NCBI GenBank assembly: GCA_015069695.1
Contig: JADCRZ010000036.1
Location: forward strand, 1 to 64,000
DNA: 64,000 nt
Direction of reading: 5' to 3'
Source: Williamsia sp.
GTDB lineage: Bacteria; Bacteroidota; Bacteroidia; Chitinophagales; Chitinophagaceae
Every line of letters starts with the position of its first letter. Position 1 is the first letter of the stretch. Positions 32,203 to 40,219 of the stretch are shown piece after piece. Below the pieces are notes generated by a model. That model saw only the letters and a list, made by a program, of their open reading frames with translations, ran no database searches and had not been told where the DNA came from. The translations under genes were made by a program, and so were the position numbers.

Positions 32203-33477
32203 ATGCAAATAATTAGATACCCTGAGAAAGCGGAGTGGAAGAAGATCTGCAAACGGCCTGCGATAGATATGTCGGCTTTGGAAGTAGCGGTTACAAATAT
32301 TTTGAAAGAAGTCAAGGAAAACGGCGACCAGGCCGTAAGGCGGTTTACGGGCATGTTCGACAAAGTGTCGGTGACCGATCTGCAAGTATCGCAATCAGAA
32401 ATAAAAGAAGCTGCTTCGCTACTTTCTCCCGAGCTCAGGCAGGCGATTGAGCAGGCCCGGCGCAACATTGAACTGTTCCATGCAAAACAGCTGAACCCGG
32501 TTGAAGTGGTGGAAACCATGCCTGGCGTACGCTGCTGGCGCAAATGTGTAGCCATTGAAAAAGTAGGTTTGTATATACCCGGCGGAACTGCTCCCCTGTT
32601 CTCCACCTTGCTGATGCTGGCCGTTCCGGCCCGCCTGGCTGGTTCTAAGGAAATCGTACTTTGCTCTCCTGCCAACAAGGAAAAAAAGATACATCCGGCG
32701 ATCCTCTATGCGGCCCAGCTTACCGGGGTAACCAAGATCTATAAAACCGGCGGTGCCCAGGCTATCGGTGCCATGGCATATGGCACAGAAACGATTCCGC
32801 AGGTGTACAAAATTTTTGGTCCCGGTAACCAGTATGTAACCTGTGCCAAACAGCTGATCCAGAAAGATGGTGTGCCGATCGACATGCCGGCGGGTCCGAG
32901 TGAAGTTGCTGTTTATGCCGATGAATCTGCCAGGGTGCCGTTTGTGGCAGCGGACCTGCTCAGCCAGGCCGAACATGGAAGCGATAGCCAGGTGATGCTG
33001 GTATGCACGACAGAAACCGTGATAGAGGAAGTGATCAGGGAAGTGGAAAACCAGCTCCTCAGTTTGCCCCGCAAGGAATTTGCGCAAGCATCCCTTGAAA
33101 ATAGCCGGGCCATCCTGGTAAGAAATGAACGGGAAGCCATTGACCTGTTAAATGAATATGCGGCCGAGCACCTGATCCTTTCCTGCCGCAATGCCGATGA
33201 GCTGGCTGAAAAGGTCATCAATGCAGGCTCTGTATTCCTGGGGCACTACTCACCGGAAAGTGTAGGCGATTATGCCAGCGGCACCAATCATACCCTGCCT
33301 ACCAACGGGTATGCAAAAGCTTACAGCGGTGTAAGTGTAGACAGTTTTCTTAAAAAGATCACCTTTCAACACCTGACTGAAGAAGGGCTCAGAAATATAG
33401 GGCCGGCTGTGGAACTGATGGCAGAGGCCGAGGGATTGCTGGCGCACAAACGGGCCGTGACATTGCGTTTACAATAA
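32203..33477 (+). CDS. hisD: Histidinol dehydrogenase
   Basis: Zinc- and NAD-dependent enzyme for the last two steps of histidine synthesis. 424 residues from the chosen start [20 protein letters not shown]-initiated frame open from 32116 would add 29 residues without family support. Catalytic and zinc-binding regions include [44 protein letters not shown] and the C-terminal [21 protein letters not shown]. The distance from hisG stop to this start is 96 nt, the longest in the operon. Confidence 0.96.
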   Translation: MQIIRYPEKAEWKKICKRPAIDMSALEVAVTNILKEVKENGDQAVRRFTGMFDKVSVTDLQVSQSEIKEAASLLSPELRQAIEQARRNIELFHAKQLNPVEVVETMPGVRCWRKCVAIEKVGLYIPGGTAPLFSTLLMLAVPARLAGSKEIVLCSPANKEKKIHPAILYAAQLTGVTKIYKTGGAQAIGAMAYGTETIPQVYKIFGPGNQYVTCAKQLIQKDGVPIDMPAGPSEVAVYADESARVPFVAADLLSQAEHGSDSQVMLVCTTETVIEEVIREVENQLLSLPRKEFAQASLENSRAILVRNEREAIDLLNEYAAEHLILSCRNADELAEKVINAGSVFLGHYSPESVGDYASGTNHTLPTNGYAKAYSGVSVDSFLKKITFQHLTEEGLRNIGPAVELMAEAEGLLAHKRAVTLRLQ

Positions 33478-33489
33478 TCATCATATCTC

Positions 33490-34536
33490 ATGTTCAATCT
33501 CGACAATCTTTTACGCAACAACATAAAGAACCTGGTACCTTATTCATCTGCAAGGAGTGAGTTTTCAGGAAAGGCCAGCATATTCCTGGATGCCAATGAA
33601 AACAGCTACGGGTCACCGTTATCCAAGTGGTACAACCGTTATCCTGATCCGCTGCAGCTGGAAGTAAAAGAAAAGCTGAGCAGCATCAAGCATGTACCGG
33701 TACCCAATATCTTTCTTGGCAATGGCAGCGATGAATGCATCGATGTGCTCTACCGGGCCTTCTGTGAGCCCGGCAATGACAATGTGATCACTACGCCACC
33801 TACTTACGGCATGTATGAAGTAAGTGCCCACATCAACGATGTGAGCATAAAGAATGTACCCCTCACACCTACCTATCAACTCGATGTACCGGCCATTGAA
33901 GCTGCCATTGATGACCATACCAAGATGATCTTTCTTTGCTCACCCAATAACCCGACCGGTAATTCGCTGCACCGGGAAGACATCGAGATCATTTTGAATA
34001 ATTATTTCGGGCTCGTCGTAATTGATGAGGCCTATATCAACTTTTCGCGTCACCGTTCATTTGTCCAGGAACTGGCTGAATATCCCAATTTGGTGATCCT
34101 GCAAACCCTTTCCAAAGCATGGGGACTGGCAGCGCTCCGTGTCGGGATGGCTTTTGCTTCCCAGGAGATCATTGAAGTGATGAACAAAGTAAAGCCGCCT
34201 TATAACATCAACCAGCCCTCGCAGGAGCTTGTTCTCAAAGCGCTGGATGAAATAGAACAGGTCAACGAAACCATCCGGCAGATTGTACAGGAGCGGGAAG
34301 CCCTTGCAGGCCGGCTCGCTGAAATTTCTTTTGTGGAAGAAATTTATCCCAGTGATGCCAACTTCCTGCTGGTGAAGGTAAAAGATGCCCGTTCAGTTTA
34401 CCGCTTTCTGCTGGACAGCGGCATTGTGGTCAGGGATCGCAGCAAGGTTATCCTCTGTGAAAACTGCCTGCGCATCACCGTGGGAACACACGCAGAAAAT
34501 CAGGAATTGATCAGTAAGTTGCAGGAAATTGGCTGA
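33490..34536 (+). CDS. hisC: Histidinol-phosphate aminotransferase
   Basis: PLP enzyme that converts imidazole acetol phosphate to histidinol phosphate. 348 residues. PLP lysine in [18 protein letters not shown] near residue 210; substrate and cofactor contacts in [17 protein letters not shown] and [12 protein letters not shown]; Asp-Tyr pair in [10 protein letters not shown]. Follows hisD by 12 nt. Confidence 0.96.
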   Translation: MFNLDNLLRNNIKNLVPYSSARSEFSGKASIFLDANENSYGSPLSKWYNRYPDPLQLEVKEKLSSIKHVPVPNIFLGNGSDECIDVLYRAFCEPGNDNVITTPPTYGMYEVSAHINDVSIKNVPLTPTYQLDVPAIEAAIDDHTKMIFLCSPNNPTGNSLHREDIEIILNNYFGLVVIDEAYINFSRHRSFVQELAEYPNLVILQTLSKAWGLAALRVGMAFASQEIIEVMNKVKPPYNINQPSQELVLKALDEIEQVNETIRQIVQEREALAGRLAEISFVEEIYPSDANFLLVKVKDARSVYRFLLDSGIVVRDRSKVILCENCLRITVGTHAENQELISKLQEIG

Positions 34537-34537
34537 C

Positions 34538-35680
34538 ATGAAAAAACTCCTCATCATAGACAGGGACGGTACGCTGATCAATGAAGCGCCGCCTACCTAC
34601 CAGTTGGATTCTATCGAAAAGGTCACGTTCTACCCGCATATGTTCGAGTGGATGTCGAAGATAGCCCGTGAGCTGCCCTATGAGCTGGTAATGGCCACCA
34701 ACCAGGATGGAATGGGCACGCCTTCTTTTCCGGAAGATACATTCTGGCCGGTTCACAACCTGGTTATGCGCAGCCTGGAAGGAGAGGGGATCCACTTCAA
34801 TGCCGTACTCATCGACAGGACCTTTGTACAAGAAAACGCGCTGACCCGCAAACCGGGTACGGGCATGTTTACGCATTACCTGAACAACCCGGATTATGAC
34901 CTGGCCCACTCCTATGTGATCGGCGACCGCATCACCGATATGCAGCTGGCAAAAAATTTAGGCTGCAAAGGCATCTGGCTTAACAATGATCCCAACCTGG
35001 GTGCCGGGGAAATGGCCGATAAGATCGCAGCCCTCCACGAAGCAGGCACCATAGCGCTCGAAACCCGCGACTGGCGCAGCATCTACGAATTCCTGCGCCC
35101 GCAGCGGCTGGTGGTGCATGAGCGCAATACCCACGAAACCCGCATAAAAGTTGAGTTGAATGTAGATGGACAGGGAAAGGCCGCGATCAAAACCGGGTTG
35201 GGTTTTTTTGATCACATGCTGGAACAAATCGCCCGGCACGGAAAGATGGACCTGTCCATCACTACCCAGGGCGATCTGCATATCGATGAACACCATACCA
35301 TCGAAGACACCGGTATTGCATTAGGAGAAGCGTTTGCACAAGCACTGGCTGATAAACGGGGCATGGAACGGTATGGCTTTGCCTTGCCGATGGATGAAGC
35401 CGAAGCAAAAGTGCTGGTTGATTTTGGCGGAAGGAATTGGCTGGTCTGGAACGCCGATTTCAAGCGCGAAAAGATCGGCGAGATGCCGACCGAAATGTTT
35501 TTTCATTTCTTTAAATCATTCTCGGATGCAGCCAAATGCAACCTGAACATCGAATGCAAGGGCGAGAATGAGCATCACAAAATAGAGGCTATTTTCAAGG
35601 CATTTGCCAAAGCCATCCGGATGGCCGTCAAGAAAGATCCCCTGTCAAACTACCTGCCTTCTACAAAAGGGGTTTTATAA
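34538..35680 (+). CDS. hisB: Bifunctional histidinol-phosphatase / imidazoleglycerol-phosphate dehydratase
   Basis: Two-domain HisB of 380 residues. The N-terminal HAD phosphatase (about 1-165) has the nucleophile motif [10 protein letters not shown] and the Mg-binding [14 protein letters not shown]. The C-terminal dehydratase (about 185-380) has [14 protein letters not shown] and [21 protein letters not shown] with the metal-binding histidines. The ATG one base after the hisC stop was chosen over an upstream TTG that overlaps hisC. hisH, hisA, hisF and hisI do not follow, so the his pathway is split in this genome. The end overlaps the converging DUF2891 gene by 6 nt. Confidence 0.96.
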   Translation: MKKLLIIDRDGTLINEAPPTYQLDSIEKVTFYPHMFEWMSKIARELPYELVMATNQDGMGTPSFPEDTFWPVHNLVMRSLEGEGIHFNAVLIDRTFVQENALTRKPGTGMFTHYLNNPDYDLAHSYVIGDRITDMQLAKNLGCKGIWLNNDPNLGAGEMADKIAALHEAGTIALETRDWRSIYEFLRPQRLVVHERNTHETRIKVELNVDGQGKAAIKTGLGFFDHMLEQIARHGKMDLSITTQGDLHIDEHHTIEDTGIALGEAFAQALADKRGMERYGFALPMDEAEAKVLVDFGGRNWLVWNADFKREKIGEMPTEMFFHFFKSFSDAAKCNLNIECKGENEHHKIEAIFKAFAKAIRMAVKKDPLSNYLPSTKGVL

Positions 35681-36784
35681 ATCTTTTTCATCAAAGATGG
35701 CGTATACGGCAAAAGAAGCCAGCCAGTGATCACCGCCATAGTTGCCGGACGTGACCTGCGGAAGGGTTTCACGCAAAAACTTTTCTGCCGTTTGCTCAAA
35801 TAATTTTTTGGCGGGATGACCTGCCGGCAACACCCTGGCAATGCCCCGCATACACCAGGCGCGGCTCAGGCTCAGTCCGTCCAGGTGCACGATGTACATG
35901 TCTTTGCGGTCGCTTACAACCGGCATCTGCGTGATGTTGCGAATGCCCTCCTTTGTGTAAAACTGGTTGAACCATTCCAGGAATGCCGCTTTGGAAAGCA
36001 CCCGGCGCATCAGGTCGGCAGTTTCCAGGCTGGGTGATAAAAAATCAGTACCGTCGGGTTCCAGGTGGGCCGGTATTTTTTTGTTGTTGAGGTAGTAATC
36101 TCGGCTGCGTTGTACCAGCAGCTTTTCAAAGGCCCCATTTTGAAGCGTGCGCGACCAGTCCAGCGCAAACACTTGTCCGAAAGCGGTATTGGGATGAACG
36201 CCGGTCCGGTTGGGATACGTTTGTTTGGGAAGAAATTCGGTCCACAGATCCACGATCGTTTTGGTGAGCGGCTGCAGGGTTTGGTACCAGGCCTTGCCCA
36301 GGCTGTCGTTCCACGTATACAATTCTTCATCGAGCTTGAGCAGCCAGGCCCAACCGTAGGTTCTTTCGTATGAACTGCTGGTTTTGTATTTCTTGAAATA
36401 AGCTGCTTCACCCGCGATCTTTTCCGGCTGAAAGCTGTTGCCAAGCACCCGGATGATCTCTTCCTTGTCTGCTATGTTGGGAAAGGTTTTGAGCAGCTTT
36501 ACCAGCATCCAATGCCCGTGTACCGAAGAATGCCAGTCCAGGCAGCCGTAAAAGGCCGGATGCAGTTCATGGGGCAGGAGGGTATGGTCGAGACTGGAAT
36601 CGGAGGTGTGATTGGTTTTGTTGGGCCATTCACGGGGGATGCAATGCAGGGGAAGGGCAGCCAGCCTGGCGGCTACTGCTTCGCTAAAGAAGGTACGCAT
36701 GTTGTTACCGGCAGGCTGCGCATAGGCTGCGCAGCAAAGCAGGAGCAGGAAGCCTGTTTTGAGAAAGCGGGCTGGCTTGTGCAT
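35675..36784 (-). CDS. Exported DUF2891 family protein
   Basis: 369 residues from [20 protein letters not shown], a signal peptide with cleavage after AYAQ or nearby; an in-frame ATG 30 nt upstream adds charged residues and is less likely. The mature part is helical and carries family features such as [20 protein letters not shown] and [16 protein letters not shown] near the N-terminus and [13 protein letters not shown] in the middle, suggesting an alpha/alpha toroid-like fold. Function is unknown. The GNAT gene lies 31 nt upstream, likely cotranscribed. Confidence 0.85.
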   Translation of the reverse strand: MHKPARFLKTGFLLLLCCAAYAQPAGNNMRTFFSEAVAARLAALPLHCIPREWPNKTNHTSDSSLDHTLLPHELHPAFYGCLDWHSSVHGHWMLVKLLKTFPNIADKEEIIRVLGNSFQPEKIAGEAAYFKKYKTSSSYERTYGWAWLLKLDEELYTWNDSLGKAWYQTLQPLTKTIVDLWTEFLPKQTYPNRTGVHPNTAFGQVFALDWSRTLQNGAFEKLLVQRSRDYYLNNKKIPAHLEPDGTDFLSPSLETADLMRRVLSKAAFLEWFNQFYTKEGIRNITQMPVVSDRKDMYIVHLDGLSLSRAWCMRGIARVLPAGHPAKKLFEQTAEKFLRETLPQVTSGNYGGDHWLASFAVYAIFDEKDL

Positions 36785-36815
36785 ATGCCGCGAAGATAGC
36801 GCGCAGGTGCGCATC

Positions 36816-37136
36816 TCAGTGAATGTCGGCGGCTACTTTTTGTTCCATTGGAGCAGCAAGCAGCACATCGTGCCATTCAGGATACTTTTCAAACATCAGT
36901 TTGGCGAACGGACAGCGGGGAATAATCTTTCGCTCGTTCGTGCGGGCAAAATGAACAGCGGCCGTTACCAGATCATTGCCCACGTGTTTCCCCCTAAGCG
37001 AGTTGTCTACTTCTGTGTGTTCTATTACCATCTTATCGGGTGAAATCATGGTATAGATCAGTTCCGCCACTTGCCTGCTATCATCATTTACAAAGAAAAT
37101 TCCTTGCCTGTTTATTTCTTTTTGTTGAATGAGCAT
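36816..37136 (-). CDS. Small GNAT-like N-acetyltransferase (YjdJ type)
   Basis: 106 residues, the minimal acetyltransferase type in which only the acetyl-CoA core is kept. The motif NSLRGKHVGNDLVTAAVHFAR is the coenzyme A pyrophosphate-binding helix, and KIIPRCPFAKLMFEKYPEW is the conserved C-terminal segment of this small family. Substrate unknown. Cytoplasmic, no signal peptide. Confidence 0.85.
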   Translation of the reverse strand: MLIQQKEINRQGIFFVNDDSRQVAELIYTMISPDKMVIEHTEVDNSLRGKHVGNDLVTAAVHFARTNERKIIPRCPFAKLMFEKYPEWHDVLLAAPMEQKVAADIH

Positions 37137-37296
37137 AGGTTGTCGGTTTATTCAGATAAATGGTATGGTTGAGCAAAATTAGGAAAGCTTAGCTGAACAG
37201 GGATTCATTTACCTGCGCGCCGGTTCCGTACACATGCCAGGCAGCTAATGGTAGAGGCAAGCGCTGCCAAACTAGACATTGTTCAAGTGTTTTCTC

Positions 37297-37317
37297 AATT
37301 TTCTGCAACAGAAAATT
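37297..37317. other. Short perfect hairpin near the IS element
   Basis: AATTTTCTG (37297-37305) and CAGAAAATT (37309-37317) form a 9-bp stem with a CAA loop, about 24 bp outside the left end of the IS element. No T-run follows. The rest of 37137-37340 shows nothing recognisable. Confidence 0.5.
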
Positions 37318-37340
37318 TGGCTATAAGAGTTTATATTTAT

Positions 37341-38254
37341 AAGGTTGTTTAGCATTTAACATTTGGAGGCTTTCTGCACAACCAGACCGTGAAAGCCAGG
37401 AAGTGCAACGCCATCCAGTTCTTCACCCGTGTTTCATACCTGACAAGCAAGGCCTTAAAGCTGTCCAGCCATGCATTCATGCGTTCTATCACGTACCTTC
37501 TTTTGTACAACAACTCATCAAAGTAACGGTACTCTTGCTCTAAGCGCTGCGTATTTCTTGTGTTGTGATAAATGTTAGCTTCTATACCTGCCTCTTCGCA
37601 TTTCTGGTGTACTACCTGGGCATCAAAGGCACTGTCAGCATTCATAAACACGCCCTCCAAACTCACGCCTGCCTCGACCAGCACTTCACACAGCTCATCA
37701 AAGAGCTCAGCTATGCCGGTGATGTCGTGCTGGTTGCCACTCTGTGGAGTAGCCAGCGAGAGGGGCAACCCCTTGTCATCACACAAGAACAGCGTGTTAG
37801 TGGTTCTGGCTGACTTTCTTTTCTGCATACCCGTATGATCACCCCCTTTCTTTGCCACCGTATGGGAGCCATCGAGCTGCATGCTGGAAAGATCGAGCTG
37901 GTGGTGGTGATGCCTTAAAGCATTGATCCACACCCTCTTGAACGAACCATCCCTGACCCACCTTCTAAAATGGTAGTAGACCCCTTGCCAGGTTAAAACG
38001 TTGTGTTCAAAGAACATACCCACCGGCAGCAGGCGCCACTGACAACCCGATTTAAGGCGGTACAAGATGGCCGCAATGATTTGCCATAGCTCCACAGCTG
38101 GCTTACTGCCTCTTTTTCCTTTACTAACATGAGGAACGATCCATGCCTCTATGTTATCTTTGCTCAAGACTTCCAAGAATAAGTGCTTTTGTTTTTGCAA
38201 TTCAAAGTTCCTTATCACTTGGAGGTCTCTTTTGTTAAAATCCTAAACAGCTTC
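37341..38254. mobile_element. IS5-family insertion sequence
   Basis: About 0.9 kb bounded by imperfect inverted repeats: left AAGGTTGTTTAGCATTTAAC (37341-37360) and right, read inward, AAGCTGTTTAGGATTTTAAC (38253-38234). It holds one transposase gene on the minus strand. No convincing target duplication was identified at these ends, so the outer borders are uncertain by a few bases. Confidence 0.8.
37349..38218 (-). CDS. IS5-family DDE transposase
   Basis: 289 residues, intact in a single frame. The N-terminal domain (KRGSKPAVELWQIIAAILYR and SGCQWRLLPVGMF) is typical of the IS5/IS1031 type. Catalytic residues are the Asp of MQLDGSHTVAKKGG, the Asp of FMNADSAFDAQ and the Glu of KRRYVIERMNAWLDSFK. 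The stop codon lies inside the left inverted repeat. The intact frame suggests recent arrival or continued activity. Confidence 0.95.
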   Translation of the reverse strand: MIRNFELQKQKHLFLEVLSKDNIEAWIVPHVSKGKRGSKPAVELWQIIAAILYRLKSGCQWRLLPVGMFFEHNVLTWQGVYYHFRRWVRDGSFKRVWINALRHHHHQLDLSSMQLDGSHTVAKKGGDHTGMQKRKSARTTNTLFLCDDKGLPLSLATPQSGNQHDITGIAELFDELCEVLVEAGVSLEGVFMNADSAFDAQVVHQKCEEAGIEANIYHNTRNTQRLEQEYRYFDELLYKRRYVIERMNAWLDSFKALLVRYETRVKNWMALHFLAFTVWLCRKPPNVKC

Positions 38255-38285
38255 AAGAAAAAAAGAAGACGGAGTCCATGTTTCA

Positions 38286-38338
38286 AACAGCCTTGACTTT
38301 TTTGGTTCTTTTTGCATCAAGAAAAAAAGTAGACAGAC
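38286..38338. repeat. Short dispersed repeat, CAGCCTTGA type, copy 2
   Basis: CAGCCTTGACTTTTTTGGTT followed by CTTTTTGCATCAAGAAAAAAAG resembles 17417-17465. In addition TCAAGAAAAAAAG at 38318 also occurs at 38253, directly at the IS end, with similar following bases (AAGACGGAGTC against TAGACAGACTC), so a partial direct repeat flanks the stretch next to the IS. Confidence 0.5.
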
Positions 38339-38340
38339 TC

Positions 38341-38724
38341 TCACTTCGCATCAAACCACAAAGGTGTCGTGTCATTCCAGACGCCGTTGTAGTTGATGAA
38401 CAACTCTTCGCCTGGTTTTATCAGCCGCATGGTTTTGATGCTGATGGTGTTTTCATCATAGTCCATCTCGTACTCGCAATTGCTTTTGTAGGCATGGTTG
38501 TACAGAGATACATAGCCCAGTCCGACGCAGCAGTGATCCAGCTTGGGACCCCATTCAAATACATAATTGTGCAGCATGGTCTGGTCTACGACATCCCATT
38601 CTTTTTTGCTGAGCACCAGCACCGGCGAAATCTCAATAACCGTATTGGCTTTCAATTTTTCGGATGTAAAAACGCCTCTTCCCATGCCTTCTGTAGGAGC
38701 TATAAACAAACAAGGTAAAATCAT
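38341..38724 (-). CDS. Small SET-domain protein, putative lysine methyltransferase
   Basis: 127 residues from MILPCLFIAPTEGMGRGVFT. It is almost only a SET fold: GMGRGVF (13-19) is the first S-adenosylmethionine motif, LYNHAYKSNCEY (74-85) corresponds to the NHSxxPN knot motif, and GEELFINYN (105-113) to the GEELTYDY motif with the catalytic Tyr. A longer in-frame reading back to 38904 would overlap mgtE antisense and is rejected. Pre-SET and post-SET cysteine clusters are absent, as in other short bacterial and viral SET proteins. Divergent from mgtE with 76 nt between starts. Confidence 0.85.
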   Translation of the reverse strand: MILPCLFIAPTEGMGRGVFTSEKLKANTVIEISPVLVLSKKEWDVVDQTMLHNYVFEWGPKLDHCCVGLGYVSLYNHAYKSNCEYEMDYDENTISIKTMRLIKPGEELFINYNGVWNDTTPLWFDAK

Positions 38725-38763
38725 AATAATGCGTTTGATTCCTTTCCGTACAAGCCTAAGACC

Positions 38764-38796
38764 ATTGACAAGTATACACTGAACGTCGTACTTTTG
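38764..38796 (+). promoter_or_regulatory. Predicted promoter of mgtE, close to the start codon
   Basis: ATTG at 38764-38767 and TACTTTTG at 38789-38796, 21 nt apart, fit the Bacteroidota consensus. The expected transcription start falls at or next to the ATG at 38801, predicting a leaderless or nearly leaderless mRNA. Confidence 0.7.
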
Positions 38797-38800
38797 AAAA

Positions 38801-40192
38801 ATGTCTATAGAACTGGAAAACCTGGATATAAAAGAGCAATTTAAGGAGATCATTGCGAGTGAAGACAAGCTCCAGATAAAAGAGTTTTTAAATAGCCTGA
38901 ACATCAGTGATGTGGCCGAACTGATCTATGAATTTGAAGACTATGCCAGCCAGATCATCGGCAACATGAGCATCCACCGGGCCGCTTCTGTATTCAAGAT
39001 CATCGACATCTCTATCCAAAAAACCATCATCCAGGAACTGCCTCCCTTCCAGACTGCCGAACTGCTCAATGAACTGCCCGCCGATGACCGAACCGCCTTT
39101 CTCGGCGAGCTGCCCAGCGAAGTGGTAAAAGAACTGATCAAAACCCTTGACCCCGAAGAAAGAAGGATCACCCTCTCCCTCCTGGGCTACCCTGAAGGAA
39201 GCGTAGGCCGCCTGATGACGCCGGACTACATCGCCGTAAACAGCGACTGGTCCATCGAAGAAGTGCTTGCGCATATCCGCGAGGTAGGGCGCGACAGCGA
39301 AACCATCGATGTGATTTATGTGGTGAACGACAAAGGTGAGTTTGTGGATGACATACGGATCCGGGAAATTATCCTGGCACCGCCCGATAAAATAGTAAGC
39401 GATATTATTGATGATCGCTATATTACACTCAATGTAAACGACGACCAGGAACTGGCCAACCAAACGTTCAAGATGAACAACCGTGTAGCCCTCCCGGTGG
39501 TCGACAACAACAACATCCTTCTGGGTATTGTTACCATCGACGATATGCTGTGGGTAGCCAGCGAAGAGTTCAGCGAAGACATTCAAAAGATCGGTGGTAC
39601 CGAAGCGCTTGATGAACCCTACCTGGAAATACCCTTGTTACGCTTATTTAAGAAAAGAATTACCTGGCTGGTCGTGCTGTTCCTGGGTGAAATGCTGACA
39701 GCCACCGCCATGGGGTATTTTGAAGACGAAATCGGCAAAGCCCTGGTGCTGACCTTATTTATTCCGCTGATCATATCCAGCGGCGGTAATAGCGGGTCAC
39801 AGGCTTCTACCCTTATCATACAAGCCATGGCCACCGACGAGATCAGCGTGACAGACTGGTGGCGGGTGATGAGAAGGGAAATCTTGTCCGGATTGTTGTT
39901 GGGCATCACGCTGGGCGCCATCGGGTTTATCCGGGTGCTGGCATGGGCGCACCTGTTTCCCAATGCCTATGGCAATTACTCGATGCTTGTTGCTTTAGTA
40001 GTGGGTTTTGCCCTGGTAGGCGTTGTGTTGTGGGGAAGCCTGAGCGGCTCTATGCTGCCCATCATCTTAAAGAGACTCGGGGCCGACCCGGCTGTTTCAT
40101 CTGCCCCTTTTGTAGCAACCCTGGTGGATGTGACCGGCCTGATCATTTATTTTTCAGTGGCCTTTGTTCTGCTGAAAGGAACTTTGCTGTAA
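38801..40192 (+). CDS. mgtE: MgtE-type magnesium transporter
   Basis: Mg2+ channel of 463 residues. The N-terminal acidic superhelical domain (about 1-130) contains PPFQTAELLNELPADDRTAFLGELP; two CBS domains (about 140-265) follow, including LMTPDYIAVNSDWSIEEVLAHIREV; five C-terminal membrane helices include the pore motif SSGGNSGSQASTLIIQAMAT. The N and CBS domains sense cytosolic Mg2+ and gate the pore in characterised members. No Mg riboswitch can fit between promoter and start. Confidence 0.96.
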   Translation: MSIELENLDIKEQFKEIIASEDKLQIKEFLNSLNISDVAELIYEFEDYASQIIGNMSIHRAASVFKIIDISIQKTIIQELPPFQTAELLNELPADDRTAFLGELPSEVVKELIKTLDPEERRITLSLLGYPEGSVGRLMTPDYIAVNSDWSIEEVLAHIREVGRDSETIDVIYVVNDKGEFVDDIRIREIILAPPDKIVSDIIDDRYITLNVNDDQELANQTFKMNNRVALPVVDNNNILLGIVTIDDMLWVASEEFSEDIQKIGGTEALDEPYLEIPLLRLFKKRITWLVVLFLGEMLTATAMGYFEDEIGKALVLTLFIPLIISSGGNSGSQASTLIIQAMATDEISVTDWWRVMRREILSGLLLGITLGAIGFIRVLAWAHLFPNAYGNYSMLVALVVGFALVGVVLWGSLSGSMLPIILKRLGADPAVSSAPFVATLVDVTGLIIYFSVAFVLLKGTLL

Positions 40193-40219
40193 CCAGCCTT
40201 TACCATACCAAATTGTATT

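Noticed and set aside
38725-38904. 60-residue N-terminal extension of the SET protein
   Set aside because: It would run antisense into mgtE and across the mgtE promoter, and the SET fold starts at 38724.
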